Positions 18,421-26,483 of a DNA stretch of 64,000 nt are shown piece after piece. Within the stretch, counting starts at the first letter, position 1. Each line of letters begins with the position of its first letter. The translations under genes were made by a program, and so were the position numbers. The stretch is from Pseudobdellovibrionaceae bacterium (GTDB taxonomy: Bacteria > Bdellovibrionota > Bdellovibrionia > Bdellovibrionales > UBA1609), in NCBI GenBank assembly GCA_020635075.1, contig JACKAM010000001.1, positions 1,860,001 through 1,924,000 of the forward strand, in the 5' to 3' direction. A model generated the notes under the pieces. It was given only the letters and a program-made list of their open reading frames with translations. It made no database searches and was not told the DNA's origin.

Positions 18421-20001
18421 ATGCTTGCCTCTACCACTGATCTCATTATTGGACTTGTCGCACCTTTGGGTACTGATCTTGATCAATATATTGAGCCCTT
18501 ATCGGTTGCATTTGAAAATTTAGATTACAAGCCGAATGAAATTAATCTAACGGACTGGCTAACCAAGCAATTCACTGCACCCAGATTTAATTCCTATTTT
18601 GAAGAAGTCTCTTGGAAAATCGACAAAGGAAATGAAATCCGAAAGAGCGGCAACAATGCCGTTTTCGCTGAGTATGCGATTTATCAGATTAGGCAGTTTG
18701 AATCCCAGCGTTCATCAAATGTGCCAACTGTACATATCATCAGGCAATTCAAACGACCTGAAGAAATCGAAAGGATGAAAGAGATATTTGGTGACCAGTT
18801 TCTTCTTCTCGGAGTAAATACATCGAAAAGAGATCGCAAATCATATCTTACCAATGTGAAAAACATCTGCTCTGACGAGGCCGACACTCTCATCACGAGA
18901 GATGAAAAGGAGGACGGCAACAAGCTCGGACAAAGAATGGAAGATACCTTTCAACTTGCGGATGTCTTCGTCTCAAACGACCTCATAGATAATCAGATTA
19001 ATAGGTTCGTCGATTTAGTATTTAGCAATCCTTTTCAAACTCCAACACCAGACGAATACTTTATGTTTTTAGCATATGCATCTTCATTGCGTTCTAGTGA
19101 CCTATCTAGGCAAGTTGGTGCAGTCATAGTTTCGCCCGAAAAGGATCTAATCGCAGCGGGCTGTAACGAGGTGCCTTCTCCGGGCGGTGGCAACTACTGG
19201 CCTGGAGATCCCTTTGACAAGAGAGACTTTCAACTTGGTCGAGACTTCAATCATGAACGGCGTGAAATGATTTATGATGAAATTTGTGAAAAGCATCACC
19301 AAAACATTATCTCTCTTCTGCACAAATTAGAGAAGGATTTGAAACTAGATAACGGCTCCAATGGCGCGATTACGGAAATTATTGAAAATTACAATTCCAA
19401 AGACTTCAAGAAGTCTATAGACGAAACTTCTCTTCGAGATCTAACTGAATATGGAAGACCGGTGCATGCTGAAATGAATGCGATAATTTCAAGCGCTAGA
19501 ATCGGTATTGGCACAAAAGGCTCAGTTCTCTATTGTACAACCTTCCCGTGCCACAACTGCACTAAGCATATCATTGCAGCTGGGATAACAAAGGTCATTT
19601 ATATTGAGCCCTACCCAAAAAGTCTTGCCGGCTACCTTCACAAGGACGCATTAGATTCTGACAATCCCACTCAGGTTGAATTTAGACCATTCGTCGGAGT
19701 GAGTCCCGTCCGTTATTCTGACCTTTTCGCAACCAATCTAAAACGTCTCGGTAAAACCATTGAACGCAAAGATAAAGAAACTGGCAAAAAACTCCTGTAT
19801 TCTGGTGACAAGAAAACTTTCCGATACAAACGACACGGAAGTGAAGCCGAAAAGAAGTCTATTGGTAATATCGAGGCGAAAATTAAGGATATTGAAGGAA
19901 GAGAGATTACAAAGGCTAATAATGAATTTAAGGAAGGCGAAAAGGAGTATTTAGATTCTAGATCCGCCGTGAAAATCAATAGGGCTGACGAAGAAACCTA
20001 A
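18421..20001 (+). CDS. avcD: Anti-phage dCTP/dCMP deaminase, AvcD family
   Basis: 526 residues with AGGAGG 8 nt before the ATG. The N-terminal domain (1-210) begins IIGLVAPLGTDLD, a modified nucleotide-binding loop typical of the family. The C-terminal deaminase has RQVGAVIV and GCNEVPSPGGGNYWPGD for substrate and zinc-site framing, catalytic His349-Ala-Glu351 and zinc ligands Cys377 and Cys380 (PCHNC). AvcD enzymes are activated on phage infection and drain the dC nucleotide pool, stalling phage DNA synthesis. All catalytic positions are present. It is more AT-rich than the flanking chromosome, fitting recent acquisition with the integrated element. A charged C-terminal tail beyond about 440 is of unclear use. 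Confidence 0.85.
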   Translation: MLASTTDLIIGLVAPLGTDLDQYIEPLSVAFENLDYKPNEINLTDWLTKQFTAPRFNSYFEEVSWKIDKGNEIRKSGNNAVFAEYAIYQIRQFESQRSSNVPTVHIIRQFKRPEEIERMKEIFGDQFLLLGVNTSKRDRKSYLTNVKNICSDEADTLITRDEKEDGNKLGQRMEDTFQLADVFVSNDLIDNQINRFVDLVFSNPFQTPTPDEYFMFLAYASSLRSSDLSRQVGAVIVSPEKDLIAAGCNEVPSPGGGNYWPGDPFDKRDFQLGRDFNHERREMIYDEICEKHHQNIISLLHKLEKDLKLDNGSNGAITEIIENYNSKDFKKSIDETSLRDLTEYGRPVHAEMNAIISSARIGIGTKGSVLYCTTFPCHNCTKHIIAAGITKVIYIEPYPKSLAGYLHKDALDSDNPTQVEFRPFVGVSPVRYSDLFATNLKRLGKTIERKDKETGKKLLYSGDKKTFRYKRHGSEAEKKSIGNIEAKIKDIEGREITKANNEFKEGEKEYLDSRSAVKINRADEET

Positions 20002-20182
20002 CTCCATTTTTTTTCTCAGTTTCACTAAGAATCTTTTCAAATTCCATTTTGAGTTGATAAAACTCATCCCACAATCGGTCAACCTGTGCCGATGATCCGC
20101 GCACCGAAGATTGGCAAGCAACTTCTGAACGGATATCAGATACTCTTTTTCGAATCGCTCTCACTTTATCAATTGTGTCCAT
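19976..20182 (-). CDS. Small unknown helical protein, convergent with avcD
   Basis: 68 residues, preceded by GAGGAG 3 nt before the ATG. Amphipathic and highly charged, probably one helical hairpin (DTIDKVRAIRKRVSDIRSE). Its last 26 bp overlap the 3' end of avcD on the other strand. A half site TTGAGAC lies about 90 bp upstream. Function unknown; a chance ORF is possible, though the ribosome binding site argues against that. Confidence 0.5.
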   Translation of the reverse strand: MDTIDKVRAIRKRVSDIRSEVACQSSVRGSSAQVDRLWDEFYQLKMEFEKILSETEKKNGVRFLRQPY

Positions 20183-20489
20183 TAGCTCCTCAAATTACTC
20201 TTCAGACTCGCGATGACAAGTCATAAGTGCTGCTAGTCCAATTTCTTCCAAAAATACCTATTTTTTATTTTGAGACCGAGGGCAGGTGCCAAGCCTTGGC
20301 CATAGCGGATTTCCGAACACGGTCACCGTATCCAAGGTGCACTTTGTTTGCACTTTTTCTGCACTAAACTATGTGATGCTGAGACGAATCATGTTGAATT
20401 GAAAACCCAAAAAGCCATGCGAGCCATCGATTAAATCGTTTTGAGTTCTCAATACTTATTCGCAACTCGGATCATGGCGCTTGGGAATT
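20183..20489. other. Intergenic region between the element and tRNA-Cys, with 11-bp-spaced repeats
   Basis: About 300 bp without a gene. TGCACT occurs three times at exactly 11-bp spacing (20338, 20349, 20360), one helical turn apart on one DNA face. It should also contain the right boundary of the integrated element, but no duplicated tRNA end was found. Confidence 0.35.
20338..20365. repeat. Three TGCACT iterons at 11-bp period
   Basis: TGCACT at 20338-20343, 20349-20354 and 20360-20365. The exact one-turn spacing suggests cooperative protein binding. No ORF begins close by. Confidence 0.4.
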
Positions 20490-20563
20490 TGGAGGTGGCG
20501 GCCGGATTCGAACCGGCGTTCACGGATTTGCAGTCCGGTGCCTAACCACTTGGCTACGCCACC
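20490..20563 (-). tRNA. tRNA-Cys(GCA)
   Basis: 74 nt including an encoded CCA. On the minus strand the acceptor stem GGTGGCG pairs with CGCCACC, the discriminator is T, the anticodon loop CTGCAAA carries GCA, and the T arm contains GGTTCGAATCC. The 3' end faces the integrated element on the left, an orientation often used by integrases, but no attachment duplicate is visible. Confidence 0.95.
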
Positions 20564-20661
20564 CTCGATTTGATGGTCTTGCGCTGACTGAGATCAGCGA
20601 AGAGATCAGATAAAAGCAAATTGGCTTGTAAAACTCAAGCCTTATTCAATTGGCGGAGAGC

Positions 20662-22152
20662 TCAGGCAAATATTCTATGAAGGTCTTCGAAGCTCTGCCA
20701 GGCCCACTGGGCGGCCTCATCTATATGTTTGGTGGTGATTTGCTCAGCCAAATCCATATCAGCCAATGTCCTGGCTACCCGCATCATGGCCCGAGCTCGG
20801 CGCTGGGAACCACCAGTTGAGGGTAGGAGGTTCTCGCGGGTGAATTCGTCCAGACTTTCAGCAATCTGAAGACCATCGGCCCTTCCGTTAGGGCGGGGCC
20901 AAGCCTCCCCGGTTCGCTGCATCTGAAAGCCTCGAACCTTCTGGACCTGCTCGCTGATTTGGATCAAGTTCATGGTTGGGCCCTGTTTCTTCTTGCTGGC
21001 CAAGGGCCCACCACCTTTGAGCCAACTGTCGCTAAAGGCCAAGACATCAAACCGATCAAGCAGTGGACCACTCAGTTTTTCCAAATAAGAACGACATCGG
21101 GTCAAACTGTAGTGGCAGTTCATTCGCTTGCCCGGAACCAAGCGCCCACAATGGCAAAGGTTGGTGGTGGCCAAAAGTTGAAAGCGAGCAGGGAGAACTT
21201 GAGTCTGGCCAACACGGGAGATGACAATCTCTCCCCCCTCTAGTGGTTCCCGCAGGGCCTCTTTAACCTGATTGTGGAATTCCAAAAACTCATCCATGAC
21301 TAAAAGGCCCCCGTGGGCTCGGGTGATTTCCCCTGGGAACACCGGCACCCCACCGCCAATCATCGACATGGGAGGAATGGTGTGGTGAGGACAGACAAAA
21401 GGTCTTTGGCGTTCCTCGGGCGAGTTAAACCAGCGGCGAATGCGGGAAATCTCCCGAGCCTGATCGGGGGAGGGAGGAGACAATAGTGAATGTAGTGCTT
21501 GAGCAAAAGTGGTCTTACCTGATCCGGCGGGACCGGCGAGCAAAGTGGGATGCTCCCCGCAGGCAACCATAGTGAGGAGGCGACCCACCTGAGCCGGGAA
21601 GATGAAACCGCGTTCATCGGTCACATGAAGATCAGAGAACTGGGCCTCTTCTTCTTGGACTGGAACCTGAACATCGGGTTCTGTTACCTGACTGAGATTT
21701 TCCAGGCTGAGCAAGCGGTGCGGGGTTCGACCGCGAATTTTTCCGGTCAAAATGGGAACTGACTCCGGGTGATCAAACAGGGACTCCAAATCCCCCGGGG
21801 CATAGACCTTTCCGTCCAGGCCCAATTCACCGTAAACAAATGCTTCATCTTTAAGCTCGCCCGGAGGCTCCACTTGTCCCGAGCGCCAAAGATAGCCGCA
21901 GGCAATGGCCAGTTCCAAGCCGCGACTACTCTTACGCCAGTGAGAGGGTCTTAAGTTGACCAATATCTGCTGGCCTGCCGGCCACTCAAAGCCCTGGCTC
22001 TTAAGTGCCGACTTGATCCTTAAACCGCTCTCCTTAATGGCAGTGTCGGGCAAGCCCATGATTTGCAGTTGGTTACTTCCCGCCATCAAATTGATTTCAA
22101 CTTCGATGGGCACCAATTCTAAACCTTTGCGGACAAACGAATAGATTCTCAT
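20662..22152 (-). CDS. comM: ComM/YifB-family AAA+ ATPase
   Basis: 496 residues from the ATG at 22152, the start that matches the family N terminus (RIYSFVRKGLELVPIEVEI, then QIMGLPDTAIKESGLRIKSAL); an upstream TTG at 22227 is open but lacks support. A Lon-like N-terminal domain is followed by the AAA+ core: Walker A GPAGSGKTT, Walker B GGLLVMDEF, and the family Cys cluster CHCGRLVPGKRMNC. ComM is a hexameric branch-migration helicase that helps integrate DNA during natural transformation. It lies downstream of the Xer gene with a hairpin element between. Confidence 0.9.
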   Translation of the reverse strand: MRIYSFVRKGLELVPIEVEINLMAGSNQLQIMGLPDTAIKESGLRIKSALKSQGFEWPAGQQILVNLRPSHWRKSSRGLELAIACGYLWRSGQVEPPGELKDEAFVYGELGLDGKVYAPGDLESLFDHPESVPILTGKIRGRTPHRLLSLENLSQVTEPDVQVPVQEEEAQFSDLHVTDERGFIFPAQVGRLLTMVACGEHPTLLAGPAGSGKTTFAQALHSLLSPPSPDQAREISRIRRWFNSPEERQRPFVCPHHTIPPMSMIGGGVPVFPGEITRAHGGLLVMDEFLEFHNQVKEALREPLEGGEIVISRVGQTQVLPARFQLLATTNLCHCGRLVPGKRMNCHYSLTRCRSYLEKLSGPLLDRFDVLAFSDSWLKGGGPLASKKKQGPTMNLIQISEQVQKVRGFQMQRTGEAWPRPNGRADGLQIAESLDEFTRENLLPSTGGSQRRARAMMRVARTLADMDLAEQITTKHIDEAAQWAWQSFEDLHRIFA

Positions 22153-22262
22153 GCGGCTGGGTTCTGCACGAGTTAGACCAGGGCCAAAAGTTAAAGTATT
22201 GGATTTGATTCCAGAGTGATCCGACAATCGGACTTGAATGTGATACTTGAAGCTTAGGAGTT

Positions 22263-22558
22263 AAAAACTGGTCCCTTTGATTGTTGATCCACAAAATCCT
22301 TTATCAGTGAAGTCGGTCCTTTGCCGACCATCCTCCGCAAATCCTCACGCGCCTTTCGGCCGCGGGCGCGTCTTCGGAACGCATCAGCTTTGCTGCTGCG
22401 CTTCGTTCGGCTGAGCCTATTCCCTTCGGTCACTCAGCCTCCCGCCCCGCGCGACGGCAGAGGATTCGGATTTCCGGGAATGGCTCGGCAATCGGACCAA
22501 TCCCCGGACAAAGGCAAAACACAATTTTGTGGATCAACAATCAAAGGGACCAGTTTTT
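22263..22558. mobile_element. MITE-like hairpin element, copy 1
   Basis: A 296-bp non-coding element with perfect 35-bp terminal inverted repeats (22263-22297 and 22524-22558) beginning AAAAACTGGTCCC. A 9-bp direct repeat TTAGGAGTT flanks it (22254-22262 and 22557-22565), as expected for a target duplication. Inside, ACGCGCC/GGCGCGT forms a stem. Conserved blocks at 22344-22378 and 22449-22468 recur in the copy at 43744-43958. The insertion touches the Xer stop codon, which the duplication preserves. It encodes no protein, so it must have been mobilised in trans. Confidence 0.75.
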
Positions 22559-23429
22559 AGGAGTTGGCTTCTTCAGACAGGGGATGGTTGCGGTCGATCT
22601 CATCACGAATTTTGGCCGCCGACACGTTCGTGTAGATTTGGGTGGTCTGAATACTGGAATGCCCCAAAAGCATTTGAATGGAACGTAAATCAGCACCTGA
22701 TTCCAAAAGAGCAGTGGCACATCCGTGACGGAACTTGTGGGGACTCACCGGCTCGTCAAAACCGGCCTTTTCGGACCAAGCCGACAGCCATCGCCAAATA
22801 TCCACCCGACTGGGACGTCGCCCCCTGTCATTAATCAAAATGGCATTGTCGGCTTTTTTGACCAAGTGGCTGCGCACGTGAACCAAATAGTCCTTTAGTT
22901 CCCGCAAAAGCTTTTCGGTCAAGGGAATGAGCCGCTCTTTGCCGCCTTTGCCTTGAACCCGCACCCAACCGTCAGTTTCGTTGAAATCCGCAATGTCCAG
23001 ACCAATGAGCTCACTGACCCGACAGCCCAGTCCAAAGAGCATCAAAAGCGTGACCTGATTGCGTGCCGTACGATAAGGGTTTTCCACCTCACAGGCATTG
23101 AACAGCCGCAGAAAATCTTCAGTCGTCAAACCACGAGGCAGCCCCACTTTGACCTTTGGTGGCCGCAACTGGCGAAGCTCGGGCACCTTTTGTCCTTGTT
23201 TTTCGCAAAAACGAAGATAGGTGCGCAAACTGGAAACCACCCGCGCCTGAGACCTAACGCTCAAACCCTTTTTGCTCATATACTCATAAATGTGGGAAAT
23301 CTCAGAGTGCTTGGATTTGAATTCTTCATACAGTTCTAAGTCGCGACGATAGGCCATCACCGTGTTGAGGGAACGACCACGCACGTGCTGTAAATCTTCG
23401 AAGAATTCTACCCAGTAGTCTAATGCCAT
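22557..23429 (-). CDS. XerC/XerD-family tyrosine recombinase
   Basis: 290 residues. A SAM-like N-terminal domain (residues 1-85) precedes the catalytic domain with Arg137, Lys161 (QGKGGKERLIPL), His231-x-x-Arg234 (HKFRH), His257 (LGHSS) and Tyr266 (TQIYTNVS). The length and all motifs match chromosomal dimer-resolution recombinases acting at dif; C versus D cannot be fixed. The stop codon TAA lies in the target duplication of the hairpin element. The start has only a weak ribosome binding site. Confidence 0.88.
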   Translation of the reverse strand: MALDYWVEFFEDLQHVRGRSLNTVMAYRRDLELYEEFKSKHSEISHIYEYMSKKGLSVRSQARVVSSLRTYLRFCEKQGQKVPELRQLRPPKVKVGLPRGLTTEDFLRLFNACEVENPYRTARNQVTLLMLFGLGCRVSELIGLDIADFNETDGWVRVQGKGGKERLIPLTEKLLRELKDYLVHVRSHLVKKADNAILINDRGRRPSRVDIWRWLSAWSEKAGFDEPVSPHKFRHGCATALLESGADLRSIQMLLGHSSIQTTQIYTNVSAAKIRDEIDRNHPLSEEANS

Positions 23430-23553
23430 AATGCTAGGCTCTTTATACCAAATATTTCACATCAAGCCTAATAATTTTTTGTCCGAGAATTTTTACAGAA
23501 AACTGATGGGCAAGCAAGAGCGAACCTTATGTTCGGGAGTTTTTCATTCATCG

Positions 23554-24399
23554 TCACACACCAAATGCGAGTGCCACAACAACATGAACTAAGGCCGTCA
23601 CGTACATCAAGGACGTAAATGGAACGTGAAAGGCATGCCAGTAGCCAAGAGCTTTTCTAAACGGTTCCATGAACACACTATCTCTGGTAGTCATCGCCCA
23701 CCCATAGAGATATTTTCGCGTCTGCTGAGGCCACTCCGGCTGAACCCGAGGGATAGAAAACATCATTAACCGCACATCACCCGCAAGGGAGCCCCACACA
23801 GCGCCCAAAAAATCCACGCGACTATCAGGAGCACCAACAAAATCAAAAAACCTTTTACGGGTGATGAGGTAGTCAGGGTCGTCAGTTGAGATATTGGCTT
23901 TTTCCAAGGCATTGAACAGTTTTCGCCTAAAAGTGTCCGCATTGGAATCCAGCTGAGCCTTGGAACGCGAGACTTTGACAAAAAAGTAACGGCCTAAAAC
24001 TCCACTACCGGCCGAAATCATCATGCTCCAAAAGCTAATAGCCACCAAGCCTCCCACTTTGAAATCTGTATGGAAGACAATGAGAGTCGGACCCAACAGT
24101 CCACAGAAAATATGGTAGTCCAGCCAGGCGTCCAGCCTCCCCATTTTGTGCATGGCGGGAATTCTCTTGCGGAGGACATAAAGATTGGTCACAAGCATGA
24201 CGGAGAGGCCGGCCCAACCCAAAAAGTAGCTAATGGGCTTTCCGGCCTCAGTAGATAAATTGAATGATTTGAGCTGGGGGGCCACTTTGGTCAAGGCAAC
24301 AATGATACTGCCTGACATATAATGGTTGAGGCACCAATACTCCCAAGCCATCAGGCCCATCAACGAAAGCCAAAGCCAGACTAAACGCTCAAATCTCAA
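23554..24399 (-). CDS. Multi-pass membrane protein, probable b-type heme electron carrier
   Basis: 281 residues from a TTG start with AGGAG about 9 nt upstream. Five or six hydrophobic helices carry paired His residues (DYHIFCGLLGPTLIVFH and YWHAFHVPFTSL, ALVHVVVAL) placed as in di-heme cytochrome b561/ferric-reductase-like proteins. It follows the FeS/FAD oxidoreductase gene after 23 bp and is probably its membrane partner, moving electrons between quinone or cytoplasmic donors and the cytochromes. The exact family is uncertain. Confidence 0.6.
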   Translation of the reverse strand: MRFERLVWLWLSLMGLMAWEYWCLNHYMSGSIIVALTKVAPQLKSFNLSTEAGKPISYFLGWAGLSVMLVTNLYVLRKRIPAMHKMGRLDAWLDYHIFCGLLGPTLIVFHTDFKVGGLVAISFWSMMISAGSGVLGRYFFVKVSRSKAQLDSNADTFRRKLFNALEKANISTDDPDYLITRKRFFDFVGAPDSRVDFLGAVWGSLAGDVRLMMFSIPRVQPEWPQQTRKYLYGWAMTTRDSVFMEPFRKALGYWHAFHVPFTSLMYVTALVHVVVALAFGV

Positions 24400-24422
24400 T
24401 GCTTGCGACTCCTAGGTGACTT

Positions 24423-25769
24423 TCAAGCGGCCTGCTGAAAGGCCTCGCCAAATTTCTTTTCTATTGTAATCCCAAGTTTCGTCAAACGGCCATAGGGTTT
24501 TTCGGCTCCTGCGAACACAAAAAGGAAATCATTGGCTACCGTCACCGGTTCGCCTTGTTTGCTGACGACGAGCCGGTCCTCATGGATTTCTGAGACCTGG
24601 GATTCAAACCAAATTTTGAGCCTTCCCTGCCTCTCTAGTTTTTCCACATCTTCACGGTTTTCGTCGTTGGCTCGGTCAATGGCCTTGCCCCTTACGAGAA
24701 TTGTAACTTCATTACTGCGCTTGGCATGAGCTAGCATTTTGGCCGCCTCAAGTGCCGAGTTTCCTGCGCCAACAATCACAATCTTTTTACCCATATAGTG
24801 ATCAGGATCAATCAGGCTATAGGTGACTTTAGCCAGATCTTCATTGGGCAGACCCAATTTGCGAGGACTTCCAGCCACTCCCAGAGCCAGGATGAGTTTT
24901 TTGGTGGTGATAGATCCCTCACTGGTGTTCACCGTGATCACACCATTGTGTTCGACAAAACCTTGAAATTTTACTTTTTCGCGGATCTTGAGACCCGTTT
25001 TCCTCATGACAGCCCGCCAGTAGGCCAAGAGCTCCTCTTTGGTCACCTTGTTCCTGGCAAACTTCATCAGACCGACGATCGGCAGTTCAGCCGGATAGGT
25101 CATGACGATTTTTTGTCGAGGGAAGTTGTTGACCACCCCTCCGAGAGTGTTCTGATCCAAACCGATATAGCGTTTGCCTGCTTTAATCGCCGCAAGCGCT
25201 GCGGATAGGCCTGCTGGGCCAGCGCCGATGATCACCACATCTGTCTGGGTTTGACCTCCCCGTCCAGACAGGTTCTTAACAGCGTGTTCACCCGCAATCT
25301 TGCCCTGCTTAACCGCATTGCGAATCAGGCCCATACCGCCCAATTCTCCGACGATATAAACACCAGATACATTGGTTTCATAGTTGGGAGAGAGGCGCGG
25401 CATATCGAGCCCCACCTTTTTGGTACCAAACACCAAGGTGATGGCCCCAGCTGGACAGGCCACCGCACACTCACCGTGGCCGACACATTTGGTAGGTGAT
25501 ACCAATGTGGAAAGATGATCCACAAGCCTCAGAATATCGCCTTCGGGGCACACCCGCGTACAGGATCCACACCCAATGCATTTTTTGGGGTCCACTTCCG
25601 GATGAAGGGTAAATGGAGTGTCCATCCCCGACTTTTTGGCTTTGGCCAAGACCTTCACGGCCGCATCAGATGCAGTTTTCTCCCCACGAATGCCATAATA
25701 GGCGACCGCTGAGACGATTCCCACTGTGATGATTTCAAGATGATTGGAGATCAACTCCACTATAGCCAT
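24423..25769 (-). CDS. Membrane-anchored 4Fe-4S/FAD NAD(P)-dependent oxidoreductase
   Basis: 448 residues from the ATG at 25769, with a GGGGG site before it; longer readings include low-quality sequence. Order: N-terminal membrane helix (EIITVGIVSAVAYYG), two 4Fe-4S sets (CIGCGSCTRVCP and CVGHGECAVACP), an FAD Rossmann motif (VVIIGAGPAGLSAA), then an NAD(P) motif (IVIVGAGNSALEAA). The flavin part resembles thioredoxin reductase/YpdA proteins but lacks a CxxC redox pair next to the NAD(P) domain, so electrons probably pass to the FeS clusters. Neighbours suggest a feed into the multiheme cytochromes. A degenerate TCTCA/TGAGA palindrome lies 106 bp upstream. Confidence 0.75.
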   Translation of the reverse strand: MAIVELISNHLEIITVGIVSAVAYYGIRGEKTASDAAVKVLAKAKKSGMDTPFTLHPEVDPKKCIGCGSCTRVCPEGDILRLVDHLSTLVSPTKCVGHGECAVACPAGAITLVFGTKKVGLDMPRLSPNYETNVSGVYIVGELGGMGLIRNAVKQGKIAGEHAVKNLSGRGGQTQTDVVIIGAGPAGLSAALAAIKAGKRYIGLDQNTLGGVVNNFPRQKIVMTYPAELPIVGLMKFARNKVTKEELLAYWRAVMRKTGLKIREKVKFQGFVEHNGVITVNTSEGSITTKKLILALGVAGSPRKLGLPNEDLAKVTYSLIDPDHYMGKKIVIVGAGNSALEAAKMLAHAKRSNEVTILVRGKAIDRANDENREDVEKLERQGRLKIWFESQVSEIHEDRLVVSKQGEPVTVANDFLFVFAGAEKPYGRLTKLGITIEKKFGEAFQQAA

Positions 25770-25874
25770 AACAGCCCCCGCTTTGCTATGACCTCCACTG
25801 ATTCTAAAATTATATCGGAATTCCCTCGCAATTGGTGAATTATCAAAGAAAATCCGGAGATTTAACCCCTCGTA

Positions 25875-25887
25875 TCTCAAAATGAGA
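25875..25887. promoter_or_regulatory. Operator-like palindrome TCTCA-AAA-TGAGA
   Basis: 5-bp arms around AAA, 106 bp upstream of the FeS/FAD oxidoreductase start; a variant of the perfect site at 2829. Confidence 0.35.
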
Positions 25888-25937
25888 CAGACTCACACGG
25901 CCCTTCGCTTCATATCAAATCGAATCCACCGAACTCC

Positions 25938-26483
25938 CTAGGGGGTCAGGTGAGATCTTGCCTTCTCAAGCAGCTGGGGATCTGACCAGTCCCGGGCGCC
26001 AACAATATGATCGAGGAGCTCGCCAGTAGGCGAAAACAAAAAGGTCTCAGGCAGGGCATCCACTCCATAGCGAGTGGAAACTGAACTGCTGGGATCCCAA
26101 GCAACAAACAGGTTGGGCCGTTTGCCATCAAAAGCCTTCAAGAAGTTGGCGATGTCCTCCTTACGGTGATCGGCCGAAATGGCCACCATTGCCAACTTCT
26201 GCGAATGCTGATCAAGCAGCTTCACCATGCTGGGAAACTCCTGGAGACACGGACCGCACCAACTGGCCCAAAAATTCACCAGCACCACTTTCCCGGAAAA
26301 CTGGCGCAAAGAGACCCCATTTCCATCAAGTGATTGCAGAGAAAAATCATGAATCCCTTTCCCTGCGACGTTCCCACTTACCTCGTCCCTTGAAAAAGAA
26401 TGATACAGTTCCCACCCCAAAGTCCCACTGAGAAGAACGGCAACTAATAACCCGATAAGCCAAAAAACTCCTGAGCTCCTCAT
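25938..26483 (-). CDS. TlpA/ResA-type membrane thioredoxin
   Basis: 181 residues. An N-terminal membrane anchor (VFWLIGLLVAVLLSGTL) is followed by a periplasmic thioredoxin fold with the active site NFWASWCGPC and the cis-Pro region ALPETFLF. Such proteins reduce the heme-binding Cys of apocytochromes or other periplasmic thiols. It starts directly after the stop of the 30-heme cytochrome gene (TAG-ATG), so it is translated from the same message, strongly suggesting service to that cytochrome. Confidence 0.85.
   Translation of the reverse strand: MRSSGVFWLIGLLVAVLLSGTLGWELYHSFSRDEVSGNVAGKGIHDFSLQSLDGNGVSLRQFSGKVVLVNFWASWCGPCLQEFPSMVKLLDQHSQKLAMVAISADHRKEDIANFLKAFDGKRPNLFVAWDPSSSVSTRYGVDALPETFLFSPTGELLDHIVGARDWSDPQLLEKARSHLTP

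Noticed and set aside
20183..20563. tRNA-Cys as attachment site of the integrated element
   Set aside because: The tRNA 3' end faces the element, but I could not find its last bases repeated between 12.7 and 13.3 kb, and the integrase lies at the far end.
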